Source of the DNA: Montifringilla adamsi
Taxonomy: Eukaryota > Chordata > Aves > Passeriformes > Passeridae
Direction of reading: 5' to 3'
Length of the DNA: 64,000 bases
Assembly (NCBI GenBank): GCA_017590115.1
Contig: JAGGNK010011114.1
Coordinates: forward strand, 2,347,733-2,411,732
In this document: positions 49,201-62,865 of the stretch, piece after piece
Layout of the letters: every line of letters begins with the position of its first letter
Numbering within the stretch: position 1 is the stretch's first letter
Made by a program: the position numbers and the translations under genes
Notes under the pieces: model-generated
What the model saw: only the letters and a program-made list of their open reading frames with translations
What the model was told of the DNA's origin: nothing
Databases searched by the model: none

Positions 49201-50789
49201 CACCAGCTGGTGTCCAGATCATGATTATAAAAAAAGCAGACAAGAAAACCCAAACACAGTTAACACACTGAAGAGTAAAAGCACTGCAAAGGAGAGGATG
49301 AAAACAAGACACTTACATTACCAGGAGTTCAGACTTCTCAGAAAATCCCCCATCTCAAACTTCAGTGTCCACCAGACAAGTTAATCCAACTCCAGATCTT
49401 AACACCTTTAATGAAAAATAAAACCAAACCCATTAGCTGCAACAATATCTGAGTCAATTTTTTTCTTCAATGTGCTCATGTGGGGGAAGTTCCAAGAGAT
49501 AATTCTTTCACCCTTAACTTGTTCCTAAGATACATGAGGCTTCATTGAATTAATTTAAGGGGCACCTGAATAAAATGTTTATCTACAGCAGAAATATCTC
49601 TGGTTAGAATGAAGGTTAAGTAACTACCTCCACTGCAGAATTAAATACTAATTGCTGTTTCCAGGCAGCTCTACACTGATTCCAGGCCATTCAAATTCAT
49701 GTTGCCCTGGCCAACTCCAAATGCCTCATCAAAAAATGAAAATTCATGTATTCAGCAAGTGACCAGCTATTGTAAACCTGCACATTAGGGTATATGGGTG
49801 GAAAGGAGCTTAATTAGCTTTCGCATGGAGAAAGCAAAAGAGGGAATGTTGTCCCTTGCTCCTCACACAAGAGGCCAACTGAATTGATAACGGATTCACA
49901 ACTGACATAAGCACCATTCCCTCATCTAAAATCTCTCACACCTTTCCCTGGCTGGCAGGGGGCTCAAAAAGCTGATGCTGAAGACGGCAGCAGGCATCAG
50001 GAGTTTATCAAAGCCTTCGTACCTTTTATCTGTTCCAAACCCACAGGCAGCAGCACCACACCACACCAACTCCTTCCTCTCACAGCAGGACCTGCCAGCT
50101 CCAACAACTCCACCTCTCTCTCCTCCTAACTCTTTAAACCTTTTCTCTGCCATGCTTAACATCTGTGTGCCCTTTTACTCTTCTGTGATTGGTAAATGCA
50201 CACCAGCACTCCACATTCTTCTCCTTCAATGCTGTTCACCTGCCTTATACAGCTGCACCCCATCAGGGACGAGGCTCTGCCACAGCCCCGTTCCTGATCT
50301 TCCACAATTCCACAGGGAATAGCCATGGATATTGTCTAGATAAGCTCCAGTAAATCTTTTGACATGTCTCCCACAGCATCCTCCTAGAGCAAGTGGCTGC
50401 TTATGGTTTGGACATAAGAGAAAGGGCTTTTGTTAAAAGTGTGTGATTTGTCCCAGGGTTAGCTCAGAGCATTAATAAACAAGCATCAAACTCCACCAGC
50501 CCCCGGTGAGCACACAGGCATTCCCTGGACTCGAGATATCAGCAAGGATAACTTAATCTGCTGCTGTACCAAAAAGAAGCTGCAGCTCTATCACTTCTCC
50601 CTTCAATTAGCACCGGGGAAAATGTTGCTTTAGTTCAAGTAAACTTGATTTATTTCTTTTCTAAATTTTAAGGAAGAGAGTGGGTCACAGGAGAAAATAC
50701 AGGAACCTTGTTAACTTCTTAGGCAGGGACACAAATAAAATATCAATTTGAATGGAGAGCTAGAAATTGAGCTAAGTGTTAGAAGATAA
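46276..50789. other. Unique non-coding DNA with A/C-rich bias in its second half
   Basis: No gene was recognised. From about 47.9 kb the + strand becomes conspicuously rich in A and C (for example 21 C against 4 G in 49021-49080), unlike neighbouring DNA. A 115-codon frame at 49975-50322 is Pro/Ser/Leu-rich because of this bias. Confidence 0.55.
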
Positions 50790-50935
50790 GAGTTTATACC
50801 CAAACCCAACCACAGCTTCATTCAAGTGACCTTGAGAAGTGAGTTCTCCTCTCTGTGCATCTGGCTCCTCATCTGCATAAGCAAACAACAATGCCAACTC
50901 CACTTCACAACGTACTGGGAGATCAAGGCATTATT
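50790..50935 (+). mobile_element. MIR-like core-SINE relic
   Basis: AAGTGACCTTGAGAAGTGAG, TCTCCTCTCTGTGCATCTGG, CTCCTCATCTGCATAA and then AACAATGCCAACTCCACTTC follow the MIR core consensus (GTGACCTTGGGCAAGT, CCTCTCTGTGCCTCAG, TTTCCTCATCTGTAAAA, AATAATAGTACCTACCTC) in the + direction. It is heavily diverged, and the end positions are approximate. Confidence 0.75.
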
Positions 50936-53900
50936 GGAAACCAATTTAATGTCTGTACCCAGGTGACATAACTCAGCTGGAATGAAATTTCCTCACGGAA
51001 GCAACTAAATTTACAGACTAAATTTACAGACTTTAAATCTAAATTTAATTAGATGACAAAACCGATTCCTCTTCTCCTAAAGTTTGAGGTGAATAAATTC
51101 AGAAATAGCAGCTGGTCAGGATGAGCTTTAGTCACACTTTTAGGAAAGGGAGGTTTTTAGAAATGTTGTGGAAAAGTTCAGCAGCTGTATCCACAATCAC
51201 TTTGAATGTATCACACTAACTAGATCATCAACAATTTCCTTTGGCTTCTTAAACATAAGACAGGCAGAAATAACCTGATTTACATAATTACAATTATACA
51301 CAGTAATGAGATTCCATCTTGTAGATATAACAGCTTCCCCAAACACAAAGGAAAAGAGCAGATCTGCAAATCTAATCCTTAAAAGAAAACAACCTACAAA
51401 ATAACAGTTAATGTTGCTATATGTACTGTAAGATTTAGAAACCTATCCAAATGCCATTTAAATACAAATATTCTGTTTATTCTGCATGCTAATAATTTGG
51501 ACACCAGTAATTTTGCTGAAATCCTCAAAAAGAGCATAATTTGCTTTTTTATTTAAGCAACAGCCCTGCAATCTACAATTTTCTTTCCCTAATCAATGTC
51601 AAACTTAGCAAAGATACAGTGAGGTAAAGGCTTACTTATTAGTTGCTGACCCTATGTACCTGTTGTTAAAACTCAAGCAGGGGCAAGTTATATAATTTTT
51701 AAAGTAGTTTTCTGGCTAATAACTGCTTAGGAATAGAAGTTTTGATTCAGGGTTCATAAATAAAACAGGCTTGTCCTGGCTGCCAAAAAGAGTTGTCTTG
51801 TTACGTAGAATCAGAATAGATAATGGAGAGGGGAAAAAACAACGTTTCTCTTTGTGCTTATCATCTCTAGAGACACTTGGGGATATCGTTATCAGTAAGG
51901 GCTGCTGGGGTTTGATCAGTTCAAGGAATATATTGTTGGGATGGGTAATATTGAGTAGCTGACAGGTTACTACTCCATGAAATGCTCTTAGCCCACCTCC
52001 TGGATTCTTCTTCCTCCAGCTCTTGTCCCTTTGCCCTTTTTAGTTCATCTTGTCAGAAATGAGAAATGGCTGCACTTGGTTTAGTTTGTGGCAAACAAGA
52101 AAGGCAGTCTACATCTGAACTTGAATTCTAGGTCATCATAACATTTCTTCACTTTGAGGATTTTCTGTTTTATGAACTGGACACCTTTGTTGAAGGGAAT
52201 AAAGAGACAGGGCTTCACACCGAGCAGGGATTGATATCATTGGAGAACAATGCTCTCTACAAACCACACAATGTACAGGCACGCACAAAATGAGCTTTCA
52301 TGCAGGCTTCTGTCAGTGCCACTCAGCCCTGCCTGAATGGACAGAGCTCTTGTGATTTATCTTCCATTCAGCAGGCAATACCCAGTAGTTTTTCAGCAGT
52401 GATGGATAAGATCTCTTGCTAAATATACTGCTGCTGCCTGCTGAGCATTGTTGGGCCTGAGAACTGAATGGGAAGGCAAAGCTTAATCTATCTCACACGT
52501 GGAGCTGCGGGTTAGCAAAGTTACAGGAGGTTTCTGAGCAGCTTAGAAAAGCACCTGATTAATTTTGGGTTTTTCAGGTAGAGGGAATATAACTATTGTC
52601 TTGGTATTAAATATATAATACAGTGTTTTAGCTGGGGTCTGTACAAGAAGGATGTATCTGGGTTTCAAAGCTGTTCTGACTTCCTAAACACTTCCAAGGC
52701 TTCTGTATTTGCAGGACATACACAGTGTAGCCCTCTGTATTTTCATATTTTGAGATACTGAGATATTTTAAAACGTTTTAAGTACTTTAAGTGTAAACAG
52801 AGACAGACAGATGTATTTTGTAGCAGTTCCCATTCCCCCAGCACAGGGATGCTCAGCAAGCCACTCAGGCTTCCCTCATTCACATCACCTGGCTTCTGAA
52901 ATACAGCATCCTGTGCTTTTAAACTCAAGCCACAAAACAAAAGCCTCCACCTTTTCAGAGCAACCAATTTATCTCACATACTTATGGCCTCTGGAGTGCA
53001 ATACAGGGGAAGTGGAAATACCTGTGGGCAGAAACTTTCCCCTCTCCTTTTAAAGGAGGCTCTATACTCATATTTTTGGGGTGAGCTCACATATCTCTAC
53101 GTGACAGTAGGATTATGATCAAACCAAGAATATTCTAAGCAACACAAACAACTTTTTAGATGTAAGGCTGGGCATGCAAATGGAAACATAAGTGTCAGAG
53201 GGTTGAGGCAAATGCACAAAAAATACTTTCTGGCTCAGCTCTGGTGCCTCTTATCAGCACCTTGAGCAATAGTGGCTCTTTTAATTATTTAAACAGAAGG
53301 ACTAATCTTTCTATGGAGGAAAATAACAGTTCAGTTTGGGGGGAAAAAAAAGGAATTTTATAGGTGTATCCTCTGTTGAGGGACTTGATAGCCTCAGGAT
53401 GCTGAGAAGGGTGCAAAGGGAAAGCAGCATCCCTACAGAAACTTCACTTTGACTTGCTTGTCAGTGCCCCTGAAACATCATCTCTCCCAAACAATCTATG
53501 ATTTTATTCCTTAATTTTTTGCCTAAGTTGATTTTGCTGTTCATAAATAATGCCAACATTCAAGGACCGCCCCATCACCAAAAATTGTGGACAGCAGCTG
53601 GTGAAATTTAGAGCTGACTGCTTGTTCCACATCAGTTAATATATTTAAGAGCAAAAGCCCTTGCAGAAGAAACCCCCAGTCAATGTGGGTAAAGAGATCA
53701 AGCTGTGATCTGGGTGAATCTCTCCCTTGGCTTTTTTTTTTCTTTTTTTCTTTCCAGGAAACTTGATCAGTGTCAGCAGTCTGCTAAGAATTTCAAGGTA
53801 GACAGTAGAATGTGCTTTGAACACAATTTTTTAAGGTACATAAATGATCTGAGAAACTGAGATTCATGGGCTATAGGTATTTATTGCCAATTTTAAGAGT

Positions 53901-56900
53901 TCATTTCCAGCATTTTATCACAGGACATAGGACACTGAAGTAACTCTAATAACCTCTTGTAAGGAAAAGAAGGGAGAAAGGTTTAAAAAATTTCTGCTGA
54001 CAGTAATGTCTATTTCAGATACTTAAATATAATGATGCCAGTAGGTGCTGCTTTAATGTTGCCAGCTATAGTCATTTTGGAAGATGTCCTTTTGTTTCAG
54101 GAAGATCATAAGTATGGTGACATGTGATATATTTAGTGCAAATGAGTACTTAAAGGAGCAGCTGTTAAAAGATTAAACAGTCACATAAAAACTTCTTATG
54201 GTTTTATAGAAATTAAAGCTGTCTCCAGGTAATCTAATTTTATATGCACTTCTTGTTCAATTTTTTTAAGATTTTTTTTTTTTTTTAAATTTGGAAAATC
54301 AGCCAGAAATGTTTAATGGCAAAAAGAGGTTTCTTGCCAGAAAGATTTTCTGCTTCAGGTCTTTTCTTGTCACCGACTGGGTGGAAGCCAGCCAAAGCCC
54401 ACATTCTGTTTGGTCTTTCTCCTGGGCTTAAGGTAGATTGTGATCTCTTCATCAGCTCTTTATATGGATAAAAGGGAGGCCTCAGATAAGGGAGAGCCAC
54501 CGGTGGCACTGTCAGGATTGTCTTTAACACATGTTTTTGTCTAAATTGTGTTGTAGAGAAATGCCACACGTAATAATCTCCTGCCCCAGCCAATTTAACT
54601 TCAGAGAGCCTGTCTGATGAGTAGTTAAATAGCCTGAGTTTTCTAAGTCTGAACGTCTTGGGTGAACTTCCAGTACCCTCTTCCAGGACAAAAATTCCCC
54701 GAGTCTCTCTGAATTTCTACCATTTTTCAGAGCCTCCACTGGGTGGGAATTTCCAGGTGGGCAGGAGGGGCTTTTCAGAGCTTTCATGATTTACTGATTA
54801 TTCATATCCACCATCTTGAGGGTAAATTTCATATGAAAAATTCAGAATTTTGATTCAGTGTGGGAAGTGGATGATGTTTGTTAGTTAGGCATATCACGAT
54901 TCCCAAATGGAATTTTAAGTTATTGGAAATGTTTCAATGTTTTGTTTGGAACTGAGGAGCCACTTATTTCTAAAACAACAAAACAGAGAAAAAAAATAGA
55001 AGATTAATATTTTTAACTGCTTCCTTAAGAAATAACTTTGTAATCTGCAAGGGACATTTTCACTGAAATTGGGACCATCACCTACATTCCTTCATCTGCA
55101 GGGTGCTTTAGTGGACAGCTGACTTTCATGGGCTTAATATTTCAATCTAAATTGTGCTTTGTGTGGTATATTCTTATGCTTTTCCTTCATGGATGCAGCA
55201 AAGGGGTTCTAGTTGTTTTCTGGTTGAGGGTTGTTTTTTTTTTTCCTCACTCTGGATTATCCATCTGCTTAATTGGATGAGGGTTGGGCATGTTGTTTCA
55301 GTGAGTTAATTTCTGGAGCATTAATTATTTGATAAGCTCTAATGAGGATTTAGGCTTGAAGACTCCCATAAATTTGAATATTAAAAGTTTAATAAAATAA
55401 ATCCAAAAAGTTAGCTTTTCTCTTTTTTTGACAGCTTTGGCAAGAAGGTGGGTAATTAAGAGGAAAGCATTCCACACCATTTGCATGAGAATGGGGTTGA
55501 CAGAAAGAAGGATGACATATTTGTCCTCTGCCTTCAGAAATTAAAATCTCAGGGAAGGGAGATTGCATGGCTATTGAAGCCACCACTTGGATCTGATTTC
55601 CCAAATTACCCCAGTGTAAATGAGAGGACAAATCTGTTCTAATTTCCTGGGCCTCTTGGGTGCTGCCTACCCCATCTCTTGAATTGCTCCAATCCCAGCC
55701 ATATTCCTGGCAGACTCGTGCTGAGGCTGGCCAGAAACCTGCACAGGGCTCCATAAATATCCACGTCCCAACTCGTTTCAGAGTGTTTCAAGATGAATAT
55801 CTGCACCTTTATTTTTTGTGGCCTTGGTCCTGCTGGAATCCTCGTCAGGATTTCCACGAAAGTACTTCAAACTGAAATGACAAAGACTTGTGTAGGAGAA
55901 TTATTCCCTTTAGGTCTCCTGTAGGCAGAAGTTTGCAGACTGTTTGCAATCATTTCCTTTTGAAGTTCTGGGCTCTTCTTTGCTGAAATGGGGAGAAACA
56001 ACAATTGCAGGACTGCATGTTGCTGTAATGAGCTCTGCCAAATATTCTAGAGAAATTGTGCCAAAATCTGAAAGTTTAAGGAAGGTTCAGTTTTGCAGCA
56101 GTGTGAGTTTGTAAATAAAGTTTTATTTCATGGTGTTTTCCTGTTTAGATAAATGTTAACAGTTTCAAGGCTCCTTGGAATGAACAGCTGTGTTGGAACC
56201 ATTCCACCAATTAAGCTCTTCAGAGTAGCTCCTATGCCTTGATATTGAAATGGTTTTATTTGGAATATGGCACAAGACTACGATTATTTAGTGGCCTGGA
56301 AGTTCCATGCTTTAGTTTGAAGTAAACACCTGCCATTCAGATGGTACATTTTCAGCTATGATTATTAATGAATTAACACAGTGTTCCAGGTTTCCTCACA
56401 TTCCTTTTTTTTTGTGTTGTATTTTCACGTGGGCCACCATCCCAATTAAATATCCAGATTAAATTCATCCCACCCAATTAAATTTACCAGAAGAAATAGC
56501 TGATAACACTGAATCTTTACAGATGGATATATCTGATGAGACACTCAATTTATTTCTCTTTCCTGGCAACTGATGGCAACTTTACAAAAGCAGACCACTT
56601 CAGTAATAATTACACAGATATTGCCATGGGGTTTTTTTCCAAAAAGAGGTTTATAGAGCCACAGGTTTCACTGTTCTTGTTAATTCTTCACTTATTTCGG
56701 TTGGTCTTACACATTTAATGTTTGATGCAGAAGATGATTTACAAGGTGGACAGATTTATCCTTAAACATCCAAACTCTCAAAAATGGGTAAAAAAGAGAG
56801 AAATGAAGGAATTCTTGCTTCTCTGAGACATAGATTGTCTTTGCATTGCTTTTATATTTTTATGTGATGGAAAATACAATTTGGCCTCAATGAAAATAGT

Positions 56901-59360
56901 TGCCCTGTAAGTGTTACTGGGTTTGGATATGACCTTACAGATTAAAATTAGCACCTTCTCTTTTAATTATTTTTCAACTATTCTGTTGGTTTTAATTTTT
57001 CTCTCTTCTGAGTTTATATTTGCTCTAAAGCAGCCCTGAAAATGAGATTATGAAGTAAGCAGTGTTTACAGACCCCTTACATTGCAGAAATGGCTGCCAT
57101 GAAGTGGTCGTGCAAAGTAGTAATAAGAAAAAAGTTACTCCATGTCTTTTCCAATGTACATGCTGAAACTTTGAGTGTTCTAACTTAACAACTGAACTTT
57201 TATGAGGATTTTTCCTAGTAGAAGAACAATGCAAATTTACTGCTGTCTAAAGAGGATTGTGAAAAGTTTCATTACAGAAAGTTTCATTTCAGGGGATGTG
57301 CACTTGCTGACCTGGTTTCTCTTGCTGTTCTGGCTGTAAGGTTTGGAAGAGATGATCACAGACACATGGAAAATGAACTTGACATGCAAGTGTCTCTAAT
57401 GCTTATTGGGCATATCTGTTTATAATCTTTTCACTTTTAAGCTTTATGTTGCTCAGGGAAAAAATCACAGTTGGGTCAACAGCAATTGTACATTTGGAGC
57501 ACTGTACAGCTCTGCTTTTAATCATGAAGTAATTGCAAGAAATAAACATTTATAAGTAAACTTGGAGTGATTCCTCTATCATTGATATGCCTTTTGATGT
57601 ATCTGACCTCCCTTATGAAGAAAATATCTGAGTCTCCCTTGTTATATTCCATCTATTATGAGTAATTTCTGCTGTTTGAGTTCAGCATCCACGCTGCTTA
57701 TTCAAAAGCTTTGGTCTTTTGGCAGCAAAATCTGAACTATCTCTGCAAGTTCAAATCTTGACCACCAACACACCAGCCTAAACTATATGGGATTCTGTGC
57801 CATGTTAAATTTTCAGTAGGAACAAGACTGCAAAAGGACTCAGTTTTCCTTCCCCTCACAGCTTTCTGGAGGGTCTGATAACCACTTCTCAAATTTCAGG
57901 CTTTAGTTTAAACTGACCTCCAGCTGCTGTTCTTGTGAAACAGTGCAAGTTTTCAGAGAATACTCTGAAATTTTATTTAAAACATAATGTTTCAATACTT
58001 GAGTGCTTGTACACACCACATCAATTTCTAATCATTCAGGTTTTTATAAATACTAATATTTCCAATCAGTTTATGGCTCCAGCTCATTGACACCTTCTCT
58101 TCCTTTATTTAAACATCATCTGCTGATGTGACCACATATATTTACTCATTTTGTTAGAGATTATGATGTATGGAAGACAAAATCTCTTTTCAGTGTAAGA
58201 AATATGAGGCAATCAAGAATCTAACCCCCTCCTTATGTGCAAGGGTTCTGAAGGGAGGAAAGTCTTGTTTTGAGTGAACAATATACTCAGTGGTCAAGAT
58301 TTGGCTTTATCTGCTTGTGCAGCCTCATTACAAAATCAAGGAAGTTCTATGCTTTCCTTTTAAATGTTAATTTAAAAGGGTAATAAGAGTCTTTCATAAA
58401 TATCACTTTTATTCCCTTGAAGACCACCACTGAATATAAATATTTTTGGGAAAAAATTTCCATGAAAAGAAAGTCTCTACCACAGAAATATTTTTTTTTT
58501 TTTAAAAATCATAAATCTCAAGTTCTTCCAATCAGATTTAACTTTGATAGTTATATTTGGACGGAGTACATGGTGGTAGAACTCTGCAGAGACAGCTACT
58601 GGTTCTCTAATCACTGCTTGCTCTGATTTCCAGGGAGAATTTGATCCAAGTCATTCAGGGGTGTATAGTTTTCTCTGCTGTGCTCACTTCTGCAAGTACA
58701 GTTTCCCTCACTCCATTGATAACAACGAAGCATGTGAAAGGAAAGGCCTGTGGAGTAGAAAAGATTTCATTAATCATGAATCATTACATTTGTCAGTTGG
58801 CAAAGGGAGACTTCCTCATTTATCCCTTGAATGAAATTAGTTCTGGCCTAGCTGCAGTTAGAAATTCAAAATTACCTTGGCATCTCTCTGTTGCTGTTTA
58901 TATGTGCACCATAAAATGGCAGATGGCATTTTATTAATAGCAGATGAGCTGAGCCTTTCAAGCTACCTTCTTTCCTGAGATTTGGTTTCTTTGAATTTGA
59001 AATGACACCTACCTACGTAATTTTGTGGTGCTTCCGCGTAATTTCCTTGTTTAAACAAAAAAATAAGTAAATGCTTTATGTGGCTTCAACTGCACCTGCC
59101 GCTCTCCTCCCACATCTGAGGTGGCTGATAAAAACCATGTTAAAGATGAAACTTGAAGAATTAATAGTTGTTACCTCCTGCACACTTTGTTTTTATTTTG
59201 GAGGTAGCAGCAAACAGGAAGAAACTTGATACACAAATTCTGATTTTTATCGTAGATCTAAGTTTAAACACTACCTTGGTGAAAGCACTGTAAAATATTA
59301 CTGAAGTTTCCAGGTTGTTCTCTTTGGAAAACCAAAATAAACACATGGAGGGAATCTTGC
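50936..59360. other. Unique non-coding DNA, no gene seen
   Basis: About 8.4 kb, AT-rich. A 13-bp perfect tandem repeat (ACTAAATTTACAG) lies at 51004-51029. Open frames of up to 121 codons (minus, 55389-55754) show no recognisable domain. No LINE, SINE or LTR was recognised. Confidence 0.6.
51004..51029. repeat. Perfect 13-bp tandem duplication
   Basis: ACTAAATTTACAG occurs twice in a row, followed by further AAATTTA-type sequence. Confidence 0.95.
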
Positions 59361-59775
59361 ATCCTTACTATTTATGGTTTGGGTTTTTTCCCCCTCCCAT
59401 CTCTCTTGCTTAATATGCACACTTCTAAAGGAACAGGCCATGCATGCAAAAATATAGACATTAGTTTTGAGTGACAACCACTTAGATTTTACTCACTGGA
59501 GGGACTACCACCAGTCATAAATAGTTACACCCACTAGATGAAGTCAAATCTGTCCCTGTGGTAACACATCCTTACTATTTGTGGTTTGGGTTTTTTCCCC
59601 CTCCCATCTCTCTTGCTTAATATGCACACTTCTAAAGGAACAGGCCATGCATGCAAAAATATAGACATTAGTTTTGAGTGACAACCACTTAGGTTTTACT
59701 CACTGGAGGGACTACCACCAGTCATAAATAGTTACACCCACTAGATGAAGTCAAATCTGTCCCTGTGGTAGCCAC
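59361..59775. repeat. 207-bp near-perfect tandem duplication
   Basis: 59361-59567 is repeated at 59568-59775. Within the first about 200 bases only two substitutions are seen (TTTATGG to TTTGTGG and TTAGATTTT to TTAGGTTTT), plus a one-base length change at the end (GTAACAC against GTAGCCAC). The word ATCC/ATC stands at both junctions. The low divergence means either a very recent duplication, possibly still polymorphic, or an assembly error that joined two alleles in tandem. Confidence 0.98.
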
Positions 59776-61179
59776 ATCAAATTCTGTACGAGACAAATTC
59801 CCCCTCCCACAGGCAGGTTGTTGACACTGGAAGTTGTTGTGTCCTTTTTTCCACAGCATATTTTTGGAGTATTGTTAATTGAAAATCTTATTTTTCCCCA
59901 GGTCTGCTATAGATGTTCTCAATTCTACCCGTATCTGGAAGGTCTCTACGTTAAATGAGCGAGAAAATGATTTTGTGTTGATTTTTTTCAAATTTACAGT
60001 TTCATACTGCTTTGAAAAGTGAAGAGGAAGTTCTGCAAATATCTTTATTTTCCCCTTGCTATTCCTGTAGCAGCTCAGATAGAACTTGTCTGTTCCAGGA
60101 CTCAAAAATCAGTAATTACCTCTCTTTAAGATGCAGTGCTCTGTGTTATCCAAAGTTCTGTAAGGGGAAAAAAAAACCCAAAACCAATATTTAGGAGAAA
60201 TTTATGAAGAAATTCTTGAAAATGGGTGAACTTGAAAAGAAAAATAATTACAGTATTTGGTTGAGCATATTAGATCATGTGTAGTGTGTGTTTATTAAGG
60301 CAGATGGAGTTCAGGGCAAAATAAATGTGAAAATCTATTGCATTTCTGAGTCAAACCTGAGACTGCAAAGTAACCAGGACACATTGGAAATGCTGCTCTC
60401 ATGTCTGGTAATATTTCCTAAAAACAGAAGACATTTTAAGTCAGTGGAGCCAAAGACTCCTAGGCCTTTATTGCACTGGAGGAGAGCAAACCAATTTTAT
60501 TTATCATTTAATGGGTAAAAGACCCCAAACAGCCATCAACCTTCAGAATGTTGCCATGAGATTTGCTTAATACAATTCTTTTCATTATGAGTTCTGTTTT
60601 TCCAGCTTTTTCTACCACAGAAAGAGGAGGTCCAGCCACCTCTGACAAGTTTTGGAAAATAAAATAATAACTAGTTAGGGTTCTCTAAGATATTTTCTTG
60701 TTTAATGGAAATTTTACATTTGTAAAGGAATAGCTTGACTGTGCTGATCTTCCCTTCTAATATTGTTGGATTAACCAGTGCTATATCATTGTTTTTCTGT
60801 TTTTATTATCATCACCATCATCTCATTTTCCTCTTGTGGGTGCAATCTATTCCCATTAAGTGACCCGTTATTTTGAATTAATATTTTATTGTCTACACAC
60901 TGCTTTCAGGCTGTCTGCCAAACCTATAAGGTACCATCCTATATCCTAAAGTGCTTTAAATCATTGATTTTTTTTCGGGTCATTAACAAACTAATAAGCA
61001 GACTATTTAACATTGATGCTAAATGTGAATTGTCAATGACAGCAGCCAGTGGTATCCTGCTGACAAGTGATAATGTCATTTCAACGTGTCCTCAGAGCAT
61101 GGTAATTACTGCTCTATTCATGAATGTATATGGCTTGATGTTTACCTGATTTGAATATGAAAGGCTTCCTGAAAACTTC
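59776..61179. other. Unique AT-rich DNA
   Basis: No repeat family or gene was recognised. Confidence 0.6.
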
Positions 61180-61445
61180 CTACGTGGTCTCCGCATGCTG
61201 AATGCACTGGATGAAAGAGATTAGGCCTAACAATCTGCAGAAAACAATTAATTCAGATCCCTGAGCCGACCTGAGGCTGCCTATTGTGGTCTCCAGACAG
61301 CATCAGCATTGGTCTGCATTGTTAAAACGTTGCTCTGGATTCTGTGTCTCCAAGATGAAATTGATATTGAGCTGGAATGGCAGAAGAAATTAGGCAGCAC
61401 ATAGATTGCCAAGTGACCAATAACCCTTTATGTTATTTCCTTCAC
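61180..61445. promoter_or_regulatory. Candidate conserved non-coding element
   Basis: A balanced, high-complexity stretch with AACAATTAATTCAG (homeodomain-type), CATTGTTAAAACG and GATATTGAGCTGG, unlike the simple AT-rich DNA around it. There is no open frame. The call is made by eye, and a multi-species alignment would be needed to support it. Confidence 0.25.
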
Positions 61446-62439
61446 ACTCTGCAGAAACATGTCCCACAGGACTGATGGTCAAAAATCTGTCTTAAACATG
61501 CACATGAAAGTCAGCATTTCTCATTTTGGTGCTAGATAATTACTAGTTCTGTACCAGTGTTGGCTCTATTGAAAGAGAAGAAAATATTTCAAATGGTTTT
61601 TAAACAAGGACAGAAATAACAATGATAAAGCTGGCAGACCTGGCATTCAAATTTCAGCAGACAGGAGCTGGGAGGACTCTGAGGCCTTGGGATCTGAAGG
61701 AATGAAACATGGATGCAGTAGGATGGTAAGGATTCACTTTTGTATCATTTTGGATTTATTTTTGCATCATTCTGGAGTGCTAGAATTTCTGGTAGCCTCT
61801 CCATGGCAGCTATTAGAAATGCTTCAAGCTGTACAAATGCAACTTTTACTATCTATTCTAATTCTAATTCCTGATGAAGACCTGATGGAGAGACAATAAA
61901 AACATTTCATCCAAAATATATGTGACTGATGGTAAGATAAACTCCCAAAATACTCAAAGATTTTCCAATAAATAATCAGAACTTTCCTAAGCAAACAAGG
62001 AAACAGCAGAAATTAAATCAATTACAGTCTGTATCCTATTTTTGCCTCACCAGGAAAAAAAAAAAAAAAAAAAAAGGCCTGAGGAAGCAGATTAAAATCT
62101 AGTAAACATCAATTTATTTTTTAATTGCATTGAGAAAGGATGCCTTAGAAACAGATCTAATTTGCTTCCTTGGAAAGCTGTTCAAACCTCATTACCTAGT
62201 GCTTATATACCTTCTTTTAATTTCTGTTTTGAGTATGCTCATGACATCCTTTGTTCTTGTTGTTGGCTTTGTCCTCTTACCCCCTGGCTTTATTATACTC
62301 CTTACTCTGCTCTTATTATATGTAGAGAAAGAAGTCCCATTCCCTGTCAGCTTCTCGCAGAGCTGAACAAACCAGCTCGTTTCACCTCTTCACATAAAAA
62401 TCAGCCCAGCCTTTCCCTTCGGCTTTTGCCCTCCCTGTG
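61446..62439. other. Unique DNA with one poly-A run
   Basis: AT-rich. Two overlapping hydrophobic frames (62130-62366 and 62162-62476) come from a T-rich stretch and are not considered genes. Confidence 0.55.
62055..62075. repeat. Poly-A tract (21 A)
   Basis: An uninterrupted A run. No retrocopy can be recognised upstream of it. Confidence 0.97.
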
Positions 62440-62865
62440 CATGGCTGGCTGTGATTTATCTCTCACTGGGCCCTAGGATTGCTTTCAATTCCTCCTCAGA
62501 CATGTCACGCTCCTGGTTCATAATGCCATGTGATTGGGGAGCACGCACAGCCTTGTCTTCATTGTTTTGTGCCCATGGCCAAATTTGTTGGTCCCCAAAG
62601 GCACAGCCCTTCACTTTGTTTTATGCAGTTTCTTTTATTCTCTTCCTTAAGACCATGCAGCGCTTCCTGCAGGCCCCTGGTAGATAGCATTTCCAAATGT
62701 GGAGATGCTTGGTTAACGTGTAATTAATGATCCCCAGCAAAATTTGTCCCCAGATTGCTCCGTGAGGAGCTGCAGCGCTCGGCTCCCTCCAGTCAGTAGC
62801 TCTTCCCTTTAACGTTATGGGGGGCACAATCCTCCTCCTGTTCTCTTAAATTCCAGCCTAGGCAG
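62440..62865. promoter_or_regulatory. Candidate conserved non-coding element
   Basis: Balanced composition with GTGTAATTAATGATCC (homeodomain-type), TGATTTATC, CCATGTGATTGG (an ATTGG/CCAAT box) and a CpG-containing GCAGCGCTCGGCTC block near 62770. There is no open frame and no repeat resemblance. It is a by-eye candidate for regulatory sequence only. Confidence 0.3.

Noticed and set aside
62130..62366. Hydrophobic, membrane-like 78-codon frame
   Set aside because: A T-rich stretch gives Leu/Val/Phe codons by composition. No start context or homologous motif is apparent.
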